Numbered from the stretch's first letter, positions 37,111 to 46,691 are shown. The stretch: DNA of 64,000 nucleotides from Achromobacter sp. UMC71 (GCF_014170305.1 NZ_LZZT01000031.1:62001-126000), one strand, 5' to 3'. The notes: generated from the sequence alone by a model not told the origin. Numbers and translations: made by a program.

Positions 37111-37530
37111 ATGCGCCACGCCCCCGACCCGTTCGCCCCGCCCCAAAAGCGCCCTGTACGCCAGAATTCGCTGCTGTGGATCATCGAGCCCCTGGAACGG
37201 GACGCGAATTTCACGCACCGCAAGATGTTCGGCTGCGACGCGGCGTATCTGGATGGGTCCCTTTTTCTGGTCGTGGCCGACCGGGACGAGCCCTGGAATG
37301 GGGTCATGGTGTGCACCTCGCACGATCGCCAGGCAGCGCTGATCGACGAGATTCCCGCCCTGGTGCCGCATCCACAGTTGGGCAAGTGGCTGTACTTGCC
37401 GCAAACGGACGAACAATTTGAGACCTGGGCCGCGCATCTGGTCGCGCTTGCGCTGGCGCGGGATCCGCGGATGGGCGTGGTGCCCAAACCGCGGGCGCGG
37501 CGGCGCAAATCATGGCGGGCCGAAGAATAA
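37111..37530 (+). CDS. TfoX-N-terminal-like small protein
   Basis: 139 residues from the ATG at 37111. The core HRKMFGCDAAYLDGSLFLVVAD resembles the TfoX N-terminal (MFGG...) domain, a small fold also found alone in many bacteria and not itself evidence for competence control. The second half (LVPHPQLGKWLYLPQTDEQFETWAAHLVALAL) is helical, and the C-terminal tail is very basic (RARRRKSWR), perhaps nucleic-acid binding. It ends 3 bp before the convergent TonB-receptor gene. Confidence 0.7.
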   Translation: MRHAPDPFAPPQKRPVRQNSLLWIIEPLERDANFTHRKMFGCDAAYLDGSLFLVVADRDEPWNGVMVCTSHDRQAALIDEIPALVPHPQLGKWLYLPQTDEQFETWAAHLVALALARDPRMGVVPKPRARRRKSWRAEE

Positions 37531-37533
37531 GCC

Positions 37534-39729
37534 TCAATACTGATACCGCACCGTCAAGGTCGCGCTGCGCCCCGCGCCCCACGCGCCCTGGTTGTAGAAC
37601 CCCACCTGCGAGTAGTACTTGCGGTCGAACAGGTTGTTGATGTTCAACTGCGCCGACAGGCTGCGGTCGAACTTGTAGCGCGCCATCAGGTTGGTCAGGG
37701 CGTAGCTGCCCTGGCTGACACGCTCTTGGCCATTGGGGCCGCTGGCCAGGGTATACACGCTGCTCTGCCAGTTGACGCCGCCCCCCACGGTCAGGCGGTT
37801 CCAGTTGCCGGGCAGCTGATAGGTGGTGAACAGGCGCACCAGGCTGCGCGGCTGGTCGGTCTGGATACCGTTGCCGTCACCGTCGCGGGCGGTCCAGTGT
37901 GAATAGCCGGCCGCAATGTTCCAACCCGGCGTCACTTCGCCAGACATTTCCAGGTCAAAACCGCGGCTGCGGGTGCCCTGGCCGGCGCGATAGGCCTGGT
38001 TGATGGTGCCGGGCACGAATTGGCCCGGATCGACCTGCGCGACGTTGTCCTGGTTCATCTGGAACACGGCGGCGGACGCGTTCAGGCGGCCTTCCAGGAA
38101 TTCGCCCTTGACGCCGGCTTCGTACGCCTTGCCTTCCAGCGGATCCAGCCAACTGCCGTTGCGGTCCTGGAAGCTTTGCGGGTTGAAGATGCCGGTGTAG
38201 CTGACGTAGGCGGTGTAGTTCTCGTTGATGTCGTACAGCACCCCGGCGTAGGGCGTGAAGGCTTCTTTGTCGAAGGCCTGTTTGTTGCCGCCGCCAAAGC
38301 CCACCGAGTCCGTTTTCCAGGTGCTGTAGCGCCCGCCGACGATCAGTTTCAGAGGGTCCGCCAGGCTGAAGCGCAGCGCGCTGTACCAGCCGGTCTGCTT
38401 GGTGGTATAGCGGCTGGCGATGGACGAGTCGCCCCACTGCGGTTCGGGATACGAGCCGTCCCAATCGTAGAAATTGCCGACCGGCGCGGCGGCGCCCACC
38501 GGGAAGCGGCCGCGGAAGTCGGCATATTGACGGTTGAAGCTGGCGCCGAACACCGCTTCATGGGTGCGGCCAAGCAGTTTGAAGGGGCCCGAGGCCTTCA
38601 CGTCCAGGCTGTTCTGCTGGCGGTCGCCGTAGTACCAGGCCGGCGATCCGTTCACGCCCGAGCCGGTGTTGCGGTCGGGCAGCCCGTACAGGTACAGCAG
38701 CTTGCCGTCCATTTCGTTCTTGGAATAGGACGCCGTGGTCTGGATGCGCCAGTCATTGTCGAAGCGGTGTTCCAGACTGGCGAAGGCGCCCTGCGCGGTG
38801 CTGGCCCACGAGGACCAGTCCGCGCCGGTGTTCAACGAACGCTTCCAGTCCGTGCGGCCGCCGTCGGCGTACCACAGCGGAAAGCCGCCCCAGCTGCTGC
38901 CTGTGGGCTGGTTGTCCTGGTAGTTGAAACCGACGCTTAACGTGGTGCGCGACGTCAGGTCGGCATCGATCACGCCGTAGAAGACTTTCTTGCGATTCTG
39001 GTAGTTGTCCAGGAAGGAATGGTTGTCCTGGTAGGCCGACACGATGCGGCCGCGCACGCTGCCGCTGGCGTTGAGCGGCGACGACAGGTCGACGGTGGCG
39101 CGGTAGGTGTCCCAGCTGCCGGCGCTGACGCTCATGTCGGCCGTGAATTCGCGGCTGGTGGCGTGCTTGCGCACCAGGTTGACGGACGCCGACGGGTTGC
39201 CCGCGCCGGTCAACAAGCCCGTGGCGCCGCGCACGACTTCGACGCGGTCATAGATGATCGGGTCCTGCGACGACTCGCCGCCCGCGTAGCCCATGTCGAA
39301 ATACGTGGGGATGCCGTCATACATGTAGTTGCTGATGGCGAAGCCGCGCGAGTTGAACGAATACCGCTCGCTGTCGTAGTTCTGCACCGAGATGCCGGGC
39401 GTACTGGCCATGATGTCGGCCAGCGACCGCATGTTCTCGTCTTCGATGCGCTGGCGCGTGACCACGGTGACCGATTGCGGGGTTTCGCGCAAGGTCATGG
39501 GCAGGCCGGTACTGGCCGCGGTGGCGCGCGGCGTGTAGGCGCCGGTCCCTTCCGTGGTGGTGAGGTCGCCCTGTCCTTCCACCTGCACGGCGGGCAGCGT
39601 GGCGACGCCGTCCTGCTGGGCCAGCGCGGCGCTGCTGGCCAGCGCCATCAGCACCAGGCTGGTGGTGCGCCGCAAGGCGGCGCGGGGACGAACGGAGAGG
39701 ATGGGGCCGACGGGCCGCGGGTCTTGCAT
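37534..39729 (-). CDS. TonB-dependent siderophore receptor
   Basis: 731 residues from the ATG at 39729, with AAGGAA 8 nt upstream. Signal peptide (RTTSLVLMALASSAALA, mature QQDGVATLPAVQVEG). A plug domain follows (LRETPQSVTVVTRQRIEDENMRSLADIM, VEVVRGATGLLTGAGNPSASVNLVRKHAT), then the 22-strand barrel, ending in LNINNLFDRKYYSQVG and a C-terminal aromatic (VRYQY). The profile is that of the ferrichrome/coprogen/pyoverdine-receptor class (TonB-siderophor). No N-terminal signalling domain, so no sigma/anti-sigma partner. No TonB box could be placed with certainty. Confidence 0.94.
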   Translation of the reverse strand: MQDPRPVGPILSVRPRAALRRTTSLVLMALASSAALAQQDGVATLPAVQVEGQGDLTTTEGTGAYTPRATAASTGLPMTLRETPQSVTVVTRQRIEDENMRSLADIMASTPGISVQNYDSERYSFNSRGFAISNYMYDGIPTYFDMGYAGGESSQDPIIYDRVEVVRGATGLLTGAGNPSASVNLVRKHATSREFTADMSVSAGSWDTYRATVDLSSPLNASGSVRGRIVSAYQDNHSFLDNYQNRKKVFYGVIDADLTSRTTLSVGFNYQDNQPTGSSWGGFPLWYADGGRTDWKRSLNTGADWSSWASTAQGAFASLEHRFDNDWRIQTTASYSKNEMDGKLLYLYGLPDRNTGSGVNGSPAWYYGDRQQNSLDVKASGPFKLLGRTHEAVFGASFNRQYADFRGRFPVGAAAPVGNFYDWDGSYPEPQWGDSSIASRYTTKQTGWYSALRFSLADPLKLIVGGRYSTWKTDSVGFGGGNKQAFDKEAFTPYAGVLYDINENYTAYVSYTGIFNPQSFQDRNGSWLDPLEGKAYEAGVKGEFLEGRLNASAAVFQMNQDNVAQVDPGQFVPGTINQAYRAGQGTRSRGFDLEMSGEVTPGWNIAAGYSHWTARDGDGNGIQTDQPRSLVRLFTTYQLPGNWNRLTVGGGVNWQSSVYTLASGPNGQERVSQGSYALTNLMARYKFDRSLSAQLNINNLFDRKYYSQVGFYNQGAWGAGRSATLTVRYQY

Positions 39730-39779
39730 GGTGGTTTCCTTGCACGGGATTGAACAACAAATCGCAAGGAATTGTAATT

Positions 39780-39798
39780 GCAAACGCTTCTCATATAT
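39780..39798 (-). promoter_or_regulatory. Possible Fur box upstream of the siderophore receptor
   Basis: About 50-70 bp upstream of the receptor start, GCAAACGCTTCTCATATAT matches part of the Fur 19-mer, especially the TTCTCAT half that recurs in Bordetella-type Fur boxes. The flanking DNA is very AT-rich (TATATATTTATAAATTG), as expected of a promoter. The left half matches poorly, so this is tentative. Confidence 0.35.
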
Positions 39799-39844
39799 AT
39801 TTATAAATTGATTGCAATGTTGCGCGACATGCGGCCCTATTCAT

Positions 39845-40873
39845 TCACTCGCCTAGCCGAACCACCACCTTGCCGAAGTTCCTGCCTTCCAGCAGGCCGA
39901 TGAACGCTTGCGGCGCCTGCTCAAGCCCGTCCACAACGTCCTCGCGCCAGCGCAGCGTGCCCGCTTTGATCCACTGCGCCGCCTGGCGCAGGAATTCCTC
40001 CTGCTGCGCATCGACGAACTCATGCTGGATGAAACCGCGCAGCGTGATGCTCTTGGCCAGGATCTCGCGCATCGTGGCCGGCAAACGATCCGGGCCGCTC
40101 CTGACCGCCGGGTCATCGTTGTAATTGGCGATCAACCCGCACACCGGCACGCGCGCAAAGTTGTTCAGCAGCGGCAGCACCGCGTCCCACACGTGGCCGC
40201 TGACGTTCTCGAAATACACGTCGATGCCGTCGGGGCAAGCCCGCGCCAGTTGCTGCGCGAAATCGGGCGCCTGATGGTCGACGACGGCGTCAAAACCCAG
40301 TTCATTCTTGACGAAGGCGCACTTCTCGGGGCCGCCGGCAATGCCCACGGCGCGCGCGCCCTGGATACGGGCGATCTGGCCTACGACCGAGCCGACCGCG
40401 CCGCTGGCGGCCGCGACCACCACGGTTTCACCCGGCTTGGGTTGGCCGATGTTGCGCAGGCCCGCGTAGGCGGTAAAGCCCGGCATGCCCAGCACGCCCA
40501 GCGCGGTGGACGGCGCGGCGATGGCCGGGTCCAGCCGGCGCAGGTCACTGCCATCCGACAGCGCATAGTGCTGCCACCCCGACGCGGACAGGACGAGGTC
40601 GCCTTCGGCCCAGCCGGGGTGGCGGGACGCCTGCACCCGGGCGACCGTGCCGCCCACGATCACTTCGCCGATCTCGATGGGCGGCGCATAGGACTTGGCC
40701 GCGCTGATACGCCAGCGCATGTAGGGATCCAGCGACAGGTACTGGACTTGCAACAGCACCTGGCCGTCGGCGGGTTCGGGAATGGGCGCATGTTCGAAAC
40801 GGAAATTGCTGGGCGTGGGCCGGCCGACGGGACGGGAGGCTAGGACGACACGCAGGTTTTGGGGGGCAGACAT
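39845..40873 (-). CDS. NADP-dependent zinc-free MDR oxidoreductase (CurA/YncB-like)
   Basis: 342 residues. It starts like alkenal/one oxidoreductases (NLRVVLASRPVGRPTPSNFRFE; YLSLDPYMRWRI) and contains the NADPH motif VVVAAASGAVGSVVGQIA near 155-172 with GGPEKCAFVKNELGFD following, and no structural-zinc Cys cluster. These enzymes reduce alpha,beta-unsaturated carbonyls, for example curcumin or 2-alkenals, using NADPH. It is divergent from a LysR gene that probably senses such an electrophile. Cytoplasmic. Confidence 0.92.
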   Translation of the reverse strand: MSAPQNLRVVLASRPVGRPTPSNFRFEHAPIPEPADGQVLLQVQYLSLDPYMRWRISAAKSYAPPIEIGEVIVGGTVARVQASRHPGWAEGDLVLSASGWQHYALSDGSDLRRLDPAIAAPSTALGVLGMPGFTAYAGLRNIGQPKPGETVVVAAASGAVGSVVGQIARIQGARAVGIAGGPEKCAFVKNELGFDAVVDHQAPDFAQQLARACPDGIDVYFENVSGHVWDAVLPLLNNFARVPVCGLIANYNDDPAVRSGPDRLPATMREILAKSITLRGFIQHEFVDAQQEEFLRQAAQWIKAGTLRWREDVVDGLEQAPQAFIGLLEGRNFGKVVVRLGE

Positions 40874-40984
40874 GGGAAGAATCTCCGTGGGTAAGGTCAG
40901 CGAATTTGCGACACCTCGATCCTAGGGATCCGTCAGAGATAAAGGTAGACTGATACCTGATAATCCAGACTTAACAGGTTGATA

Positions 40985-41854
40985 ATGTCAGGCGACTTTG
41001 ACCCCGCGTTGCTGCGCACGTTTGTGGCGGTTTGCCGCCATGGCAGCCTGAGCCGCGCTGCGGATCAGGCCGGGCGGGCCCAATCGGCGCTCAGCACGCA
41101 GATCCGCCGGCTGGAAGAGATGGTGGGCAAGCGCCTGCTGCACCGGACCGGCCGCGGCATGGCCCCCACGACGGAAGGCGAACTACTGCTGAGCTACGCC
41201 AACCGCATCCTGGCGCTGGGCGAGGCGGCGGCGGCCCGGCTGCGCGAGCGCGCGGTCGCGGGCAGCGTGCGCATCGGCCTGTCGGAAGACGTGGCCGTGG
41301 CGGCCTTGCCCGCCGCGTTGGGCCGCTTGCGGCGGTCCTGTCCCCAGCTGCATCTGGAGGTCGTGGTGGACGACGGCGAAAGACTGGCCGCCCGCTGGCA
41401 AGAAGGCACGCTGGACGTGGCGATCGGCGTTTGCGCCGCGTTTCTGGACGAGCCCATCCAGACCTGGACGGTGGATCTGCACTGGGTCTGCGCCATCGAC
41501 GACACGCCCGATCCCGACGCGCCGCTGGACGTGATCGTGTACGCCGAGCCCTGCTCGTGGCGCCGCCTGGTGTTTGACTCGTTGACCGCGGCGGGACGCG
41601 ACTTTCGCGTGTCCCTGACCAGCCACAATGTGGGCGCCACGATCGCCGCCGTCGAAAACGGCCTGGGCGTCGCGGTGTTGAGCAGCGAATGCGTGCGGCC
41701 CGACACCATGCGCATCATTTCGATCGGCCCCGACGGCCCCGACGGCCCGGCGAGCCTGAGCGCGCGATTCGGAATGTATGCGTCAAAGCGGCTGAACACC
41801 AGCGGCCGCGCCGCGGTGTCGTTGCTGCGTGAAAGCCTGCAGGGATGGCGTTGA
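40985..41854 (+). CDS. LysR-family transcriptional regulator
   Basis: 289 residues from the ATG at 40985; an in-frame TTG six bases upstream is equally possible. HTH FDPALLRTFVAVCRHGSLSRAADQAGRAQSALSTQIRRLEEMVG. It is divergent from the CurA-like gene (111-bp gap containing GTAGACTGATACCTGATAATCCAGAC, a plausible promoter/operator). The stop codon (41854) abuts the stop of the FMN dehydrogenase gene (41855) with no space between. Confidence 0.93.
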   Translation: MSGDFDPALLRTFVAVCRHGSLSRAADQAGRAQSALSTQIRRLEEMVGKRLLHRTGRGMAPTTEGELLLSYANRILALGEAAAARLRERAVAGSVRIGLSEDVAVAALPAALGRLRRSCPQLHLEVVVDDGERLAARWQEGTLDVAIGVCAAFLDEPIQTWTVDLHWVCAIDDTPDPDAPLDVIVYAEPCSWRRLVFDSLTAAGRDFRVSLTSHNVGATIAAVENGLGVAVLSSECVRPDTMRIISIGPDGPDGPASLSARFGMYASKRLNTSGRAAVSLLRESLQGWR

Positions 41855-43000
41855 TTACCGGAACCGAAGATGCCGCCGCTGCAGTTCCGCCACGGACTTG
41901 CAGCCCATCAGCTTCATTGCCCGTTCGATTTCGATGCGCATCTGGTCCAGCGCCCTTTCGACCCCGGGCCGTCCCGCGGCGGCCAGGGGGAACAGGTAGT
42001 ACCTGCCCAGCCCCACGGCCTTGGCGCCCAGCGCCAGGGCCTTGAGCACGTGTGTGCCGCGCTGCACGCCGCCATCCATCATGACGTCAATGCGGTCACC
42101 GACCGCGTCGACGATTTCGGCGAGCTGGTCGAAGGCGCTGCGCGAGCCGTCCAGTTGGCGTCCGCCATGGTTGGACAGCACGATGCCGGTGCAGCCGATG
42201 CCGACAGCGCGCTTGGCGTCTTCGACCGACATGATGCCTTTCAGGCAGAACTGGCCGCCCCACTCTGCCACCATCGCGGCGACGTCGTCCCAGTTCATGG
42301 CCGGATCCAGCATGTCGGTGAAGTAGCGGCTGATGGACATGGCGCCGCCGCCCATGTCGACGTGGGTGTCCAGCTGCGGCAGCCGGAAGCGTTCGTGAGT
42401 GAGGTAATTGATGGCCCAGGCCGGCTTGGCGGCGAATTGGGCGATGCCGGCCAGGTTCAGGCGAAACGGAATGGCGAAACCGGTGCGCTTATCGCGTTCG
42501 CGGTTGCCGCCGGTGATGCTGTCCACGGTCAACATCATGACCTGGACCCCGGCGGCCTTGGCGCGGGCCATCATCTCGCGGTTCAGGCCGCGATCCTTGT
42601 GGAAATAGAACTGGTAGACCTGGGGGCCGCCGCTGATCTGGCGGGCCTCTTCCAGGCTGACGGTGCCCAGCGACGACACGCCGAACATGGTGCCGAACTT
42701 GCCGGCGGCGGCGGCCACGGCGCGTTCGCCGTCGTGATGGAACAACCGTTGCAAGGCGGTGGGCGAGCAATAGACCGGCAGCGCCAGCTTCTGGCCCATC
42801 ACGGTGACGGACGTGTCCACCTGGGCCACGCCGCGCAGCACGTCGGGCACGAGGTCGCAGGCTTCGAAAGCGCCGGTGTTGCGGCGGTAGGTGGTCTCAT
42901 CGTCGGCGGCGCCGTCGATGTAGTTGAAGATCGGGCCGGGCAGCCGCTGGCGGGCCATGCGGCGAAAGTCGTGGAAGTTCTGGCACTGATTCAGACGCAT
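41855..43000 (-). CDS. FMN-dependent alpha-hydroxy-acid dehydrogenase (LldD-like)
   Basis: 381 residues, the usual length for L-lactate dehydrogenase LldD, and related mandelate/glycolate enzymes. The FMN-barrel landmarks are present: IFNYIDGAADDETTYRRN near the start, the catalytic His in LSNHGGRQLDGS, Lys in WGGQFCLKGIMS, and MMDGGVQRGTHVLKALALGAKAVGLGR for the phosphate site. It should oxidise an L-2-hydroxy acid and pass electrons to the respiratory chain at the membrane. Regulator not obvious. Confidence 0.92.
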   Translation of the reverse strand: MRLNQCQNFHDFRRMARQRLPGPIFNYIDGAADDETTYRRNTGAFEACDLVPDVLRGVAQVDTSVTVMGQKLALPVYCSPTALQRLFHHDGERAVAAAAGKFGTMFGVSSLGTVSLEEARQISGGPQVYQFYFHKDRGLNREMMARAKAAGVQVMMLTVDSITGGNRERDKRTGFAIPFRLNLAGIAQFAAKPAWAINYLTHERFRLPQLDTHVDMGGGAMSISRYFTDMLDPAMNWDDVAAMVAEWGGQFCLKGIMSVEDAKRAVGIGCTGIVLSNHGGRQLDGSRSAFDQLAEIVDAVGDRIDVMMDGGVQRGTHVLKALALGAKAVGLGRYYLFPLAAAGRPGVERALDQMRIEIERAMKLMGCKSVAELQRRHLRFR

Positions 43001-43210
43001 CGGAAGACCTTGATCAACGCAGCGGAAAGTTCATCGCACCGCAAGGCGTGCGGCCGCGATGGCGCCGCCATGATATCGCCAAAGCCCGCGCCAACCGGGG
43101 GCTGTGCGCCACGAAATTTCCGCTAGGGCATCACGAAATTTTAGATACCCGCCGCTTGCGCATTCGGCATGGCAAGCGGGCCAGATCAGCCTCTGGACAA
43201 GACGCCCGGC

Positions 43211-44023
43211 CTACGATTCGCCGAACACGCCGCGCCAGGCGCGCGTCAACTCGGCGGCATCCGCTGGCGCTACCCATCGCTTGCCGCCCAACGCCATGGC
43301 CGCGTACAGCAAGGCATCCGCGGCATCGCGCCACAGCGGCGCCAGCCATTGCTCGGTTTCACCGTCGTCTTCGATCAGCACGAAGGCGTCGTCGCCATCC
43401 ACGGCCTGGGCGCGCTGGCGCAGCAGGGTGTGGATCAGGAGCAAGCCGGAATGAACAGGCGACCGCGCCTTGTCGCCGCGACGCGTTGCGGCGAGCACGC
43501 CGCGCCAGGCTTGCAGGGACTCGGCTTGCGCGGTGTCCGTTACGGGCGGCGCCAGCGCGTCGCGGTCTTCGGACCAGCGCATCCATGCACGGCCGTAGGC
43601 CTGCCATGCCTGCGGCGGCAGACCCGCGGCCAGCTGCGCGGCCTGGGCGCGCGACAGATTGCCGATCTGCGCCAGCAGGCCGGCGACCGCGGCGCCATCC
43701 GGGCCGAACAGGGCCGACAGCGGCAGGGCCTCGCGCAGTTCAATGGCGGCGGCGCGCCAATATCCGGGTTGCGCCACCAGGCCCGACATGTCGCCCAGCT
43801 GCGTGACCCGCACGCGCCACAACTGGCCGGGCCAATGACTGCCGATCGTGATGGTGGCAATGGATTGATCGACGACGATCCAGGGCGGCACGGCTTGCGT
43901 CAGCCTGACCGTATTGCCGGATCGTTCCAGACCCAAGGAGGGTTCGGCAGCCTCGAACCAGAAGCCTTCAAGGCCGGCGGGAGCCTGTGGCTGCGCGGGG
44001 ACTTGCGCCGCGGCAGAGCGCAC
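43211..44023 (-). CDS. Hypothetical protein coupled to the GntR regulator
   Basis: 270 residues from a GTG at 44023 that shares its first base with the last base of the GntR stop codon (TAGTG), so it is translationally coupled to the regulator. No signal peptide or membrane segment. It is Trp- and Ala-rich, with the Trp-containing segments EGFWFEAAEPSLGLER, PPWIVVDQSIATITIG and EQWLAPLWRDAADALLY. I do not recognise the family. A regulatory accessory or a Burkholderiales-specific protein is possible. Confidence 0.7.
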   Translation of the reverse strand: MRSAAAQVPAQPQAPAGLEGFWFEAAEPSLGLERSGNTVRLTQAVPPWIVVDQSIATITIGSHWPGQLWRVRVTQLGDMSGLVAQPGYWRAAAIELREALPLSALFGPDGAAVAGLLAQIGNLSRAQAAQLAAGLPPQAWQAYGRAWMRWSEDRDALAPPVTDTAQAESLQAWRGVLAATRRGDKARSPVHSGLLLIHTLLRQRAQAVDGDDAFVLIEDDGETEQWLAPLWRDAADALLYAAMALGGKRWVAPADAAELTRAWRGVFGES

Positions 44024-44679
44024 TAGCTTGCCTTGCCGGCGCGCTGCGCCTGGATCAGTTCCATCACATTCAGCGTCAGACGCGTGGTGTGGCTGCGCAT
44101 GGCCAGGTAGGCCTGTTCGGGCTGGCCGGCCAGGATGGCCTCGACGATCTTCTGGTGCTCGCGGTGCGATACCTCGAAGCGGCGCTCGACGCCGGACTGG
44201 GCCGCGCGGAACGGCGCGAGCCGTTCACGCAGGCTTTCCACGGCGGCCACCAGCGTGGCGTTCTGCGTGCCCTGGCAGATCAGTTGATGAAAGCGCGAGT
44301 TCAGCTCGAGATAGGCGTCGGCATCGCGCTTGTCGGCCACCGATTCGGCCTCTTCGTGCAGGAGCTCAAGTTGGCGGCGCTGCATGGCGCTCATGCGTTG
44401 CGTCGCGATGCGGCAGCAGAGCGATTCCAGCTCGCACAAGGCTTCGAGCATGTCGACCAATTGCTCGGGACTGGTGTTGATGACCACGCCCCCGCGCCGC
44501 GGCACCAGTTCGATCAGGCCACGCGCATCCAGCAGGCGCAGCGCTTCGCGCACCGGAGTACGCGACACCTGGAATCGTTGCGCCAGGGCGGGCTCTTCGA
44601 GTTTCTCGCCGGGCGGCAGGACGCCGGAGATGATGTCTTCGGCGAGCTGTTGGCTGATTTGGGCGGCGATGGTAGGCAC
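44023..44679 (-). CDS. GntR/FadR-type (FCD) transcriptional regulator
   Basis: 218 residues from a GTG at 44679 with AAGGA 5 nt upstream. N-terminal wHTH (EEPALAQRFQVSRTPVREALRLLDARGLIELVPRRGG), C-terminal FCD ligand domain (about 80-205) with the metal/ligand pattern NSRFHQLICQG, SHREHQKIVEAI. It is next to a run of catabolic genes whose promoters share TGTATACA palindromes, the kind of site many FCD regulators bind, and it has TTATACAC in its own upstream region (44716-44723). It is therefore the best candidate for regulator of the 44.9-57.2 kb cluster. The ligand is probably a pathway intermediate. Confidence 0.92.
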   Translation of the reverse strand: MPTIAAQISQQLAEDIISGVLPPGEKLEEPALAQRFQVSRTPVREALRLLDARGLIELVPRRGGVVINTSPEQLVDMLEALCELESLCCRIATQRMSAMQRRQLELLHEEAESVADKRDADAYLELNSRFHQLICQGTQNATLVAAVESLRERLAPFRAAQSGVERRFEVSHREHQKIVEAILAGQPEQAYLAMRSHTTRLTLNVMELIQAQRAGKAS

Positions 44680-45009
44680 TGAAGTCCTTCGGATCCGTGG
44701 CGAAAGTGCAAAAAATTATACACGCCCCCATTTTTTGAACGAAATAGGGACGAAAGATGTTCCGTCCGAATCATCTGCGCTCATATCTCTTATTTTGTAC
44801 ACATCCAACCGCCATGGCGTGATGCCACAGCCGGCGCCGGCATGCCATGCCAGTCCTTCGCCAAAGCACTTCGGCCGAACCTCTCCTGCCCAACCAACGT
44901 CCGGGTTCTCCCCAAAGGGAATTCTTTAAATCGTTGATGTATACATTTAACTATCAATGTACACTTCGAAAAAATCATGTACTTCAAAAGGGCAAGGGGA
45001 GACAACGGC
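44680..45009. other. 330-bp divergent region between GntR and porin 1
   Basis: It has no gene. It holds GntR-type sites: TTATACAC at 44716-44723, a TGTACA at 44796-44801, and a strong pair at 44937-44963 (separate entry), plus a CATGTAC at 44977. The porin ribosome site is AAGGGGAG at about 44994. Confidence 0.7.
44937..44963. promoter_or_regulatory. TGTATACA double operator upstream of porin 1
   Basis: ATGTATACAT (44937-44946) is a perfect palindrome. 19 bp further (centre to centre) a second site TGTACA lies at 44958-44963. This puts two dimer sites on the same helix face, 50-70 bp before the porin start. The same arrangement recurs before the second porin (54243-54269). Probable binding sites of the GntR protein at 44023. 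Confidence 0.65.
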
Positions 45010-46167
45010 ATGACACCCACTTCAAAGCAGTGCGCAAGGACCCGCCGGCCACGCCAAGCAAGGCGTCGGCAGACCGCGCAAAAACAAGTCGTGGTAGCGG
45101 CAATGCTGGCGGCCACCGCCGGACCGGCGCTGGCCCAGTCGGGCAGCAGCGTCCAGATCTACGGCTTCATCAAGGAAGACGTGGAAACGGTCAGGCTGTC
45201 GGGCAATGGCCGCAGTGAAACCCTCACGCGGTTGGCGAACGACCTGTCGGTGCTGGGGTTTCGCGGACAAGAGCGCATCAACAGCGATCTGGAAACGTTC
45301 TTCCAGATCGAGACCAATCTGCGCATGACAGGCGGCGGCACGTCCGAAATCTCCGACCGCAATTCGGGGCTGGGGCTGCGTGGCCCCTGGGGCGAATTCC
45401 TGATGGGGCAATGGGAAATGCCGTTGCGTTTCGCGTCGGTCTATACGGTGGATCCATTCACGGCGGGCGTGTTCGCGTCGAACTCGATCATGGGCAACGG
45501 CTTCACGACGGCCGGCAATGGCATGGCGCCCCACTCGTTCGACCGGCGCCAGAAGAACCTTTTCCAATACACCACGCCGAACTGGCGCGGCTTCAGCCTG
45601 AAGATGGGCGTGACCCTGCCCGAACGCATGCCCACGGGCAATCCCATGGCGTGGTCCGGGCTGGCCAGCTACGCCAGCGGCGACTGGTTCGTGGCCTGGG
45701 GCCACGAGTACCACCGCGACTATTTCTACGACGGATCGGCAGACCATGCCGACCGCCTGGCCGTGACCTACACGTTTGGCGGCACCAAGTTGCGCGGCGC
45801 CTACGAGCGCCTGCGCTACCAGCCCACACCGGGCCAGTCGGTGTACCGGGATGCCTGGCAATTGGCCGCCACCCACAGCTTCGGTCCGCATCAGCTGCGC
45901 GCCTCGTACACCTATGGCGCCGACGCGCACGGCGACACGACCAAGGCGGTGGGCGGCATCGGCGTGCCCGGCTCGGGTTCCAGCGCCTGGCAGATTTCGC
46001 TGGGCTACGGCTACACGCTGTCCAAGCGCACCGAGGTCTGGACGTCGTTCACGCGGCTCGTCAATGGCGAGACCTCTCGCTACAACCTGTCCGGCAATCC
46101 CCTGCCGCAACTGACGGCGGGCGATGCCGCGACCGCCTTCGGGGTGGGCATCACGCACAAGTTCTGA
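45010..46167 (+). CDS. Outer-membrane porin (Porin_4 family), cluster copy 1
   Basis: 385 residues from the ATG at 45010, chosen over the upstream ATG at 44977 because GGGGAG lies 10 nt before it and the upstream start is inside the operator region. The N-terminus is long and very basic before the hydrophobic VVVAAMLAATAGPALA; signal cleavage before QSGSS. The barrel starts VQIYGFIKEDVETV and ends TAFGVGITHKF with terminal Phe, typical of Gram-negative 16-strand porins (Bordetella/Comamonas type). It gives the cluster a dedicated outer-membrane channel for its substrate. Confidence 0.92.
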   Translation: MTPTSKQCARTRRPRQARRRQTAQKQVVVAAMLAATAGPALAQSGSSVQIYGFIKEDVETVRLSGNGRSETLTRLANDLSVLGFRGQERINSDLETFFQIETNLRMTGGGTSEISDRNSGLGLRGPWGEFLMGQWEMPLRFASVYTVDPFTAGVFASNSIMGNGFTTAGNGMAPHSFDRRQKNLFQYTTPNWRGFSLKMGVTLPERMPTGNPMAWSGLASYASGDWFVAWGHEYHRDYFYDGSADHADRLAVTYTFGGTKLRGAYERLRYQPTPGQSVYRDAWQLAATHSFGPHQLRASYTYGADAHGDTTKAVGGIGVPGSGSSAWQISLGYGYTLSKRTEVWTSFTRLVNGETSRYNLSGNPLPQLTAGDAATAFGVGITHKF

Positions 46168-46217
46168 TGCCGCCCGCCACCGCTTTCATCCACCCGGTTC
46201 CAACCAGGAGCATCTCC

Positions 46218-46691
46218 ATGAGCAACAAACTGCGCCACATCGCCCTGTCCGTGCCCGACCCTTGGGCGGCCGCGGAGTTCTATCAGAACGCCTTCGGCTT
46301 TCGCAAGGTTGGCGAAACGGATTCGTCGCTTGCGCGCGGCGTCTATCTGACGGACGGCACCATCAGCATCGCGCTGCTGAACTACAAGAGCGACCATGCG
46401 GCGGGCGAAGACCGCGGCAAGGATTTCGTCGGCCTGCACCATATCGGCGTCTGGGTCGAAGACATCGTGCAGGCCCGCAAGACGGTCGAGGCCGCTGGCG
46501 GCAATTACTACATGGGAGAGGTGCCGGTGAAAGGCAACATCTTCTATGAGGTGAAGTACCGCGACCCGAACGGCATCATCATCGACCTGACCGACCACGG
46601 CTGGGGCGGCGCATCGCGCAGCGGCAGCGACAGCGAGGCCGGCCCGGCCCTGCGCAATCCCGACTTGAAGGCCGATCGCGGCGGTCTCTGA
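46218..46691 (+). CDS. VOC-family protein, lactoylglutathione-lyase-like
   Basis: 157 residues from the ATG at 46218, 51 nt after the porin. First metal ligand His7 (LRHIALSVPDPWAAAEFYQNAFGF), second His74 or 75 (FVGLHHIGVWV), and an acidic ligand in VKYRDPNGIIIDLTDHGW. It may act as a glyoxalase, isomerase or small-molecule dioxygenase within the pathway. It is the second gene of the porin unit and lies convergent to the hydroxyacid dehydrogenase. Confidence 0.88.
   Translation: MSNKLRHIALSVPDPWAAAEFYQNAFGFRKVGETDSSLARGVYLTDGTISIALLNYKSDHAAGEDRGKDFVGLHHIGVWVEDIVQARKTVEAAGGNYYMGEVPVKGNIFYEVKYRDPNGIIIDLTDHGWGGASRSGSDSEAGPALRNPDLKADRGGL

Noticed and set aside
37748..37757. GTATACAC inside the TonB receptor gene, resembling the GntR operator
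   Set aside because: It is within coding sequence, far from any promoter, and lacks the second half-site.
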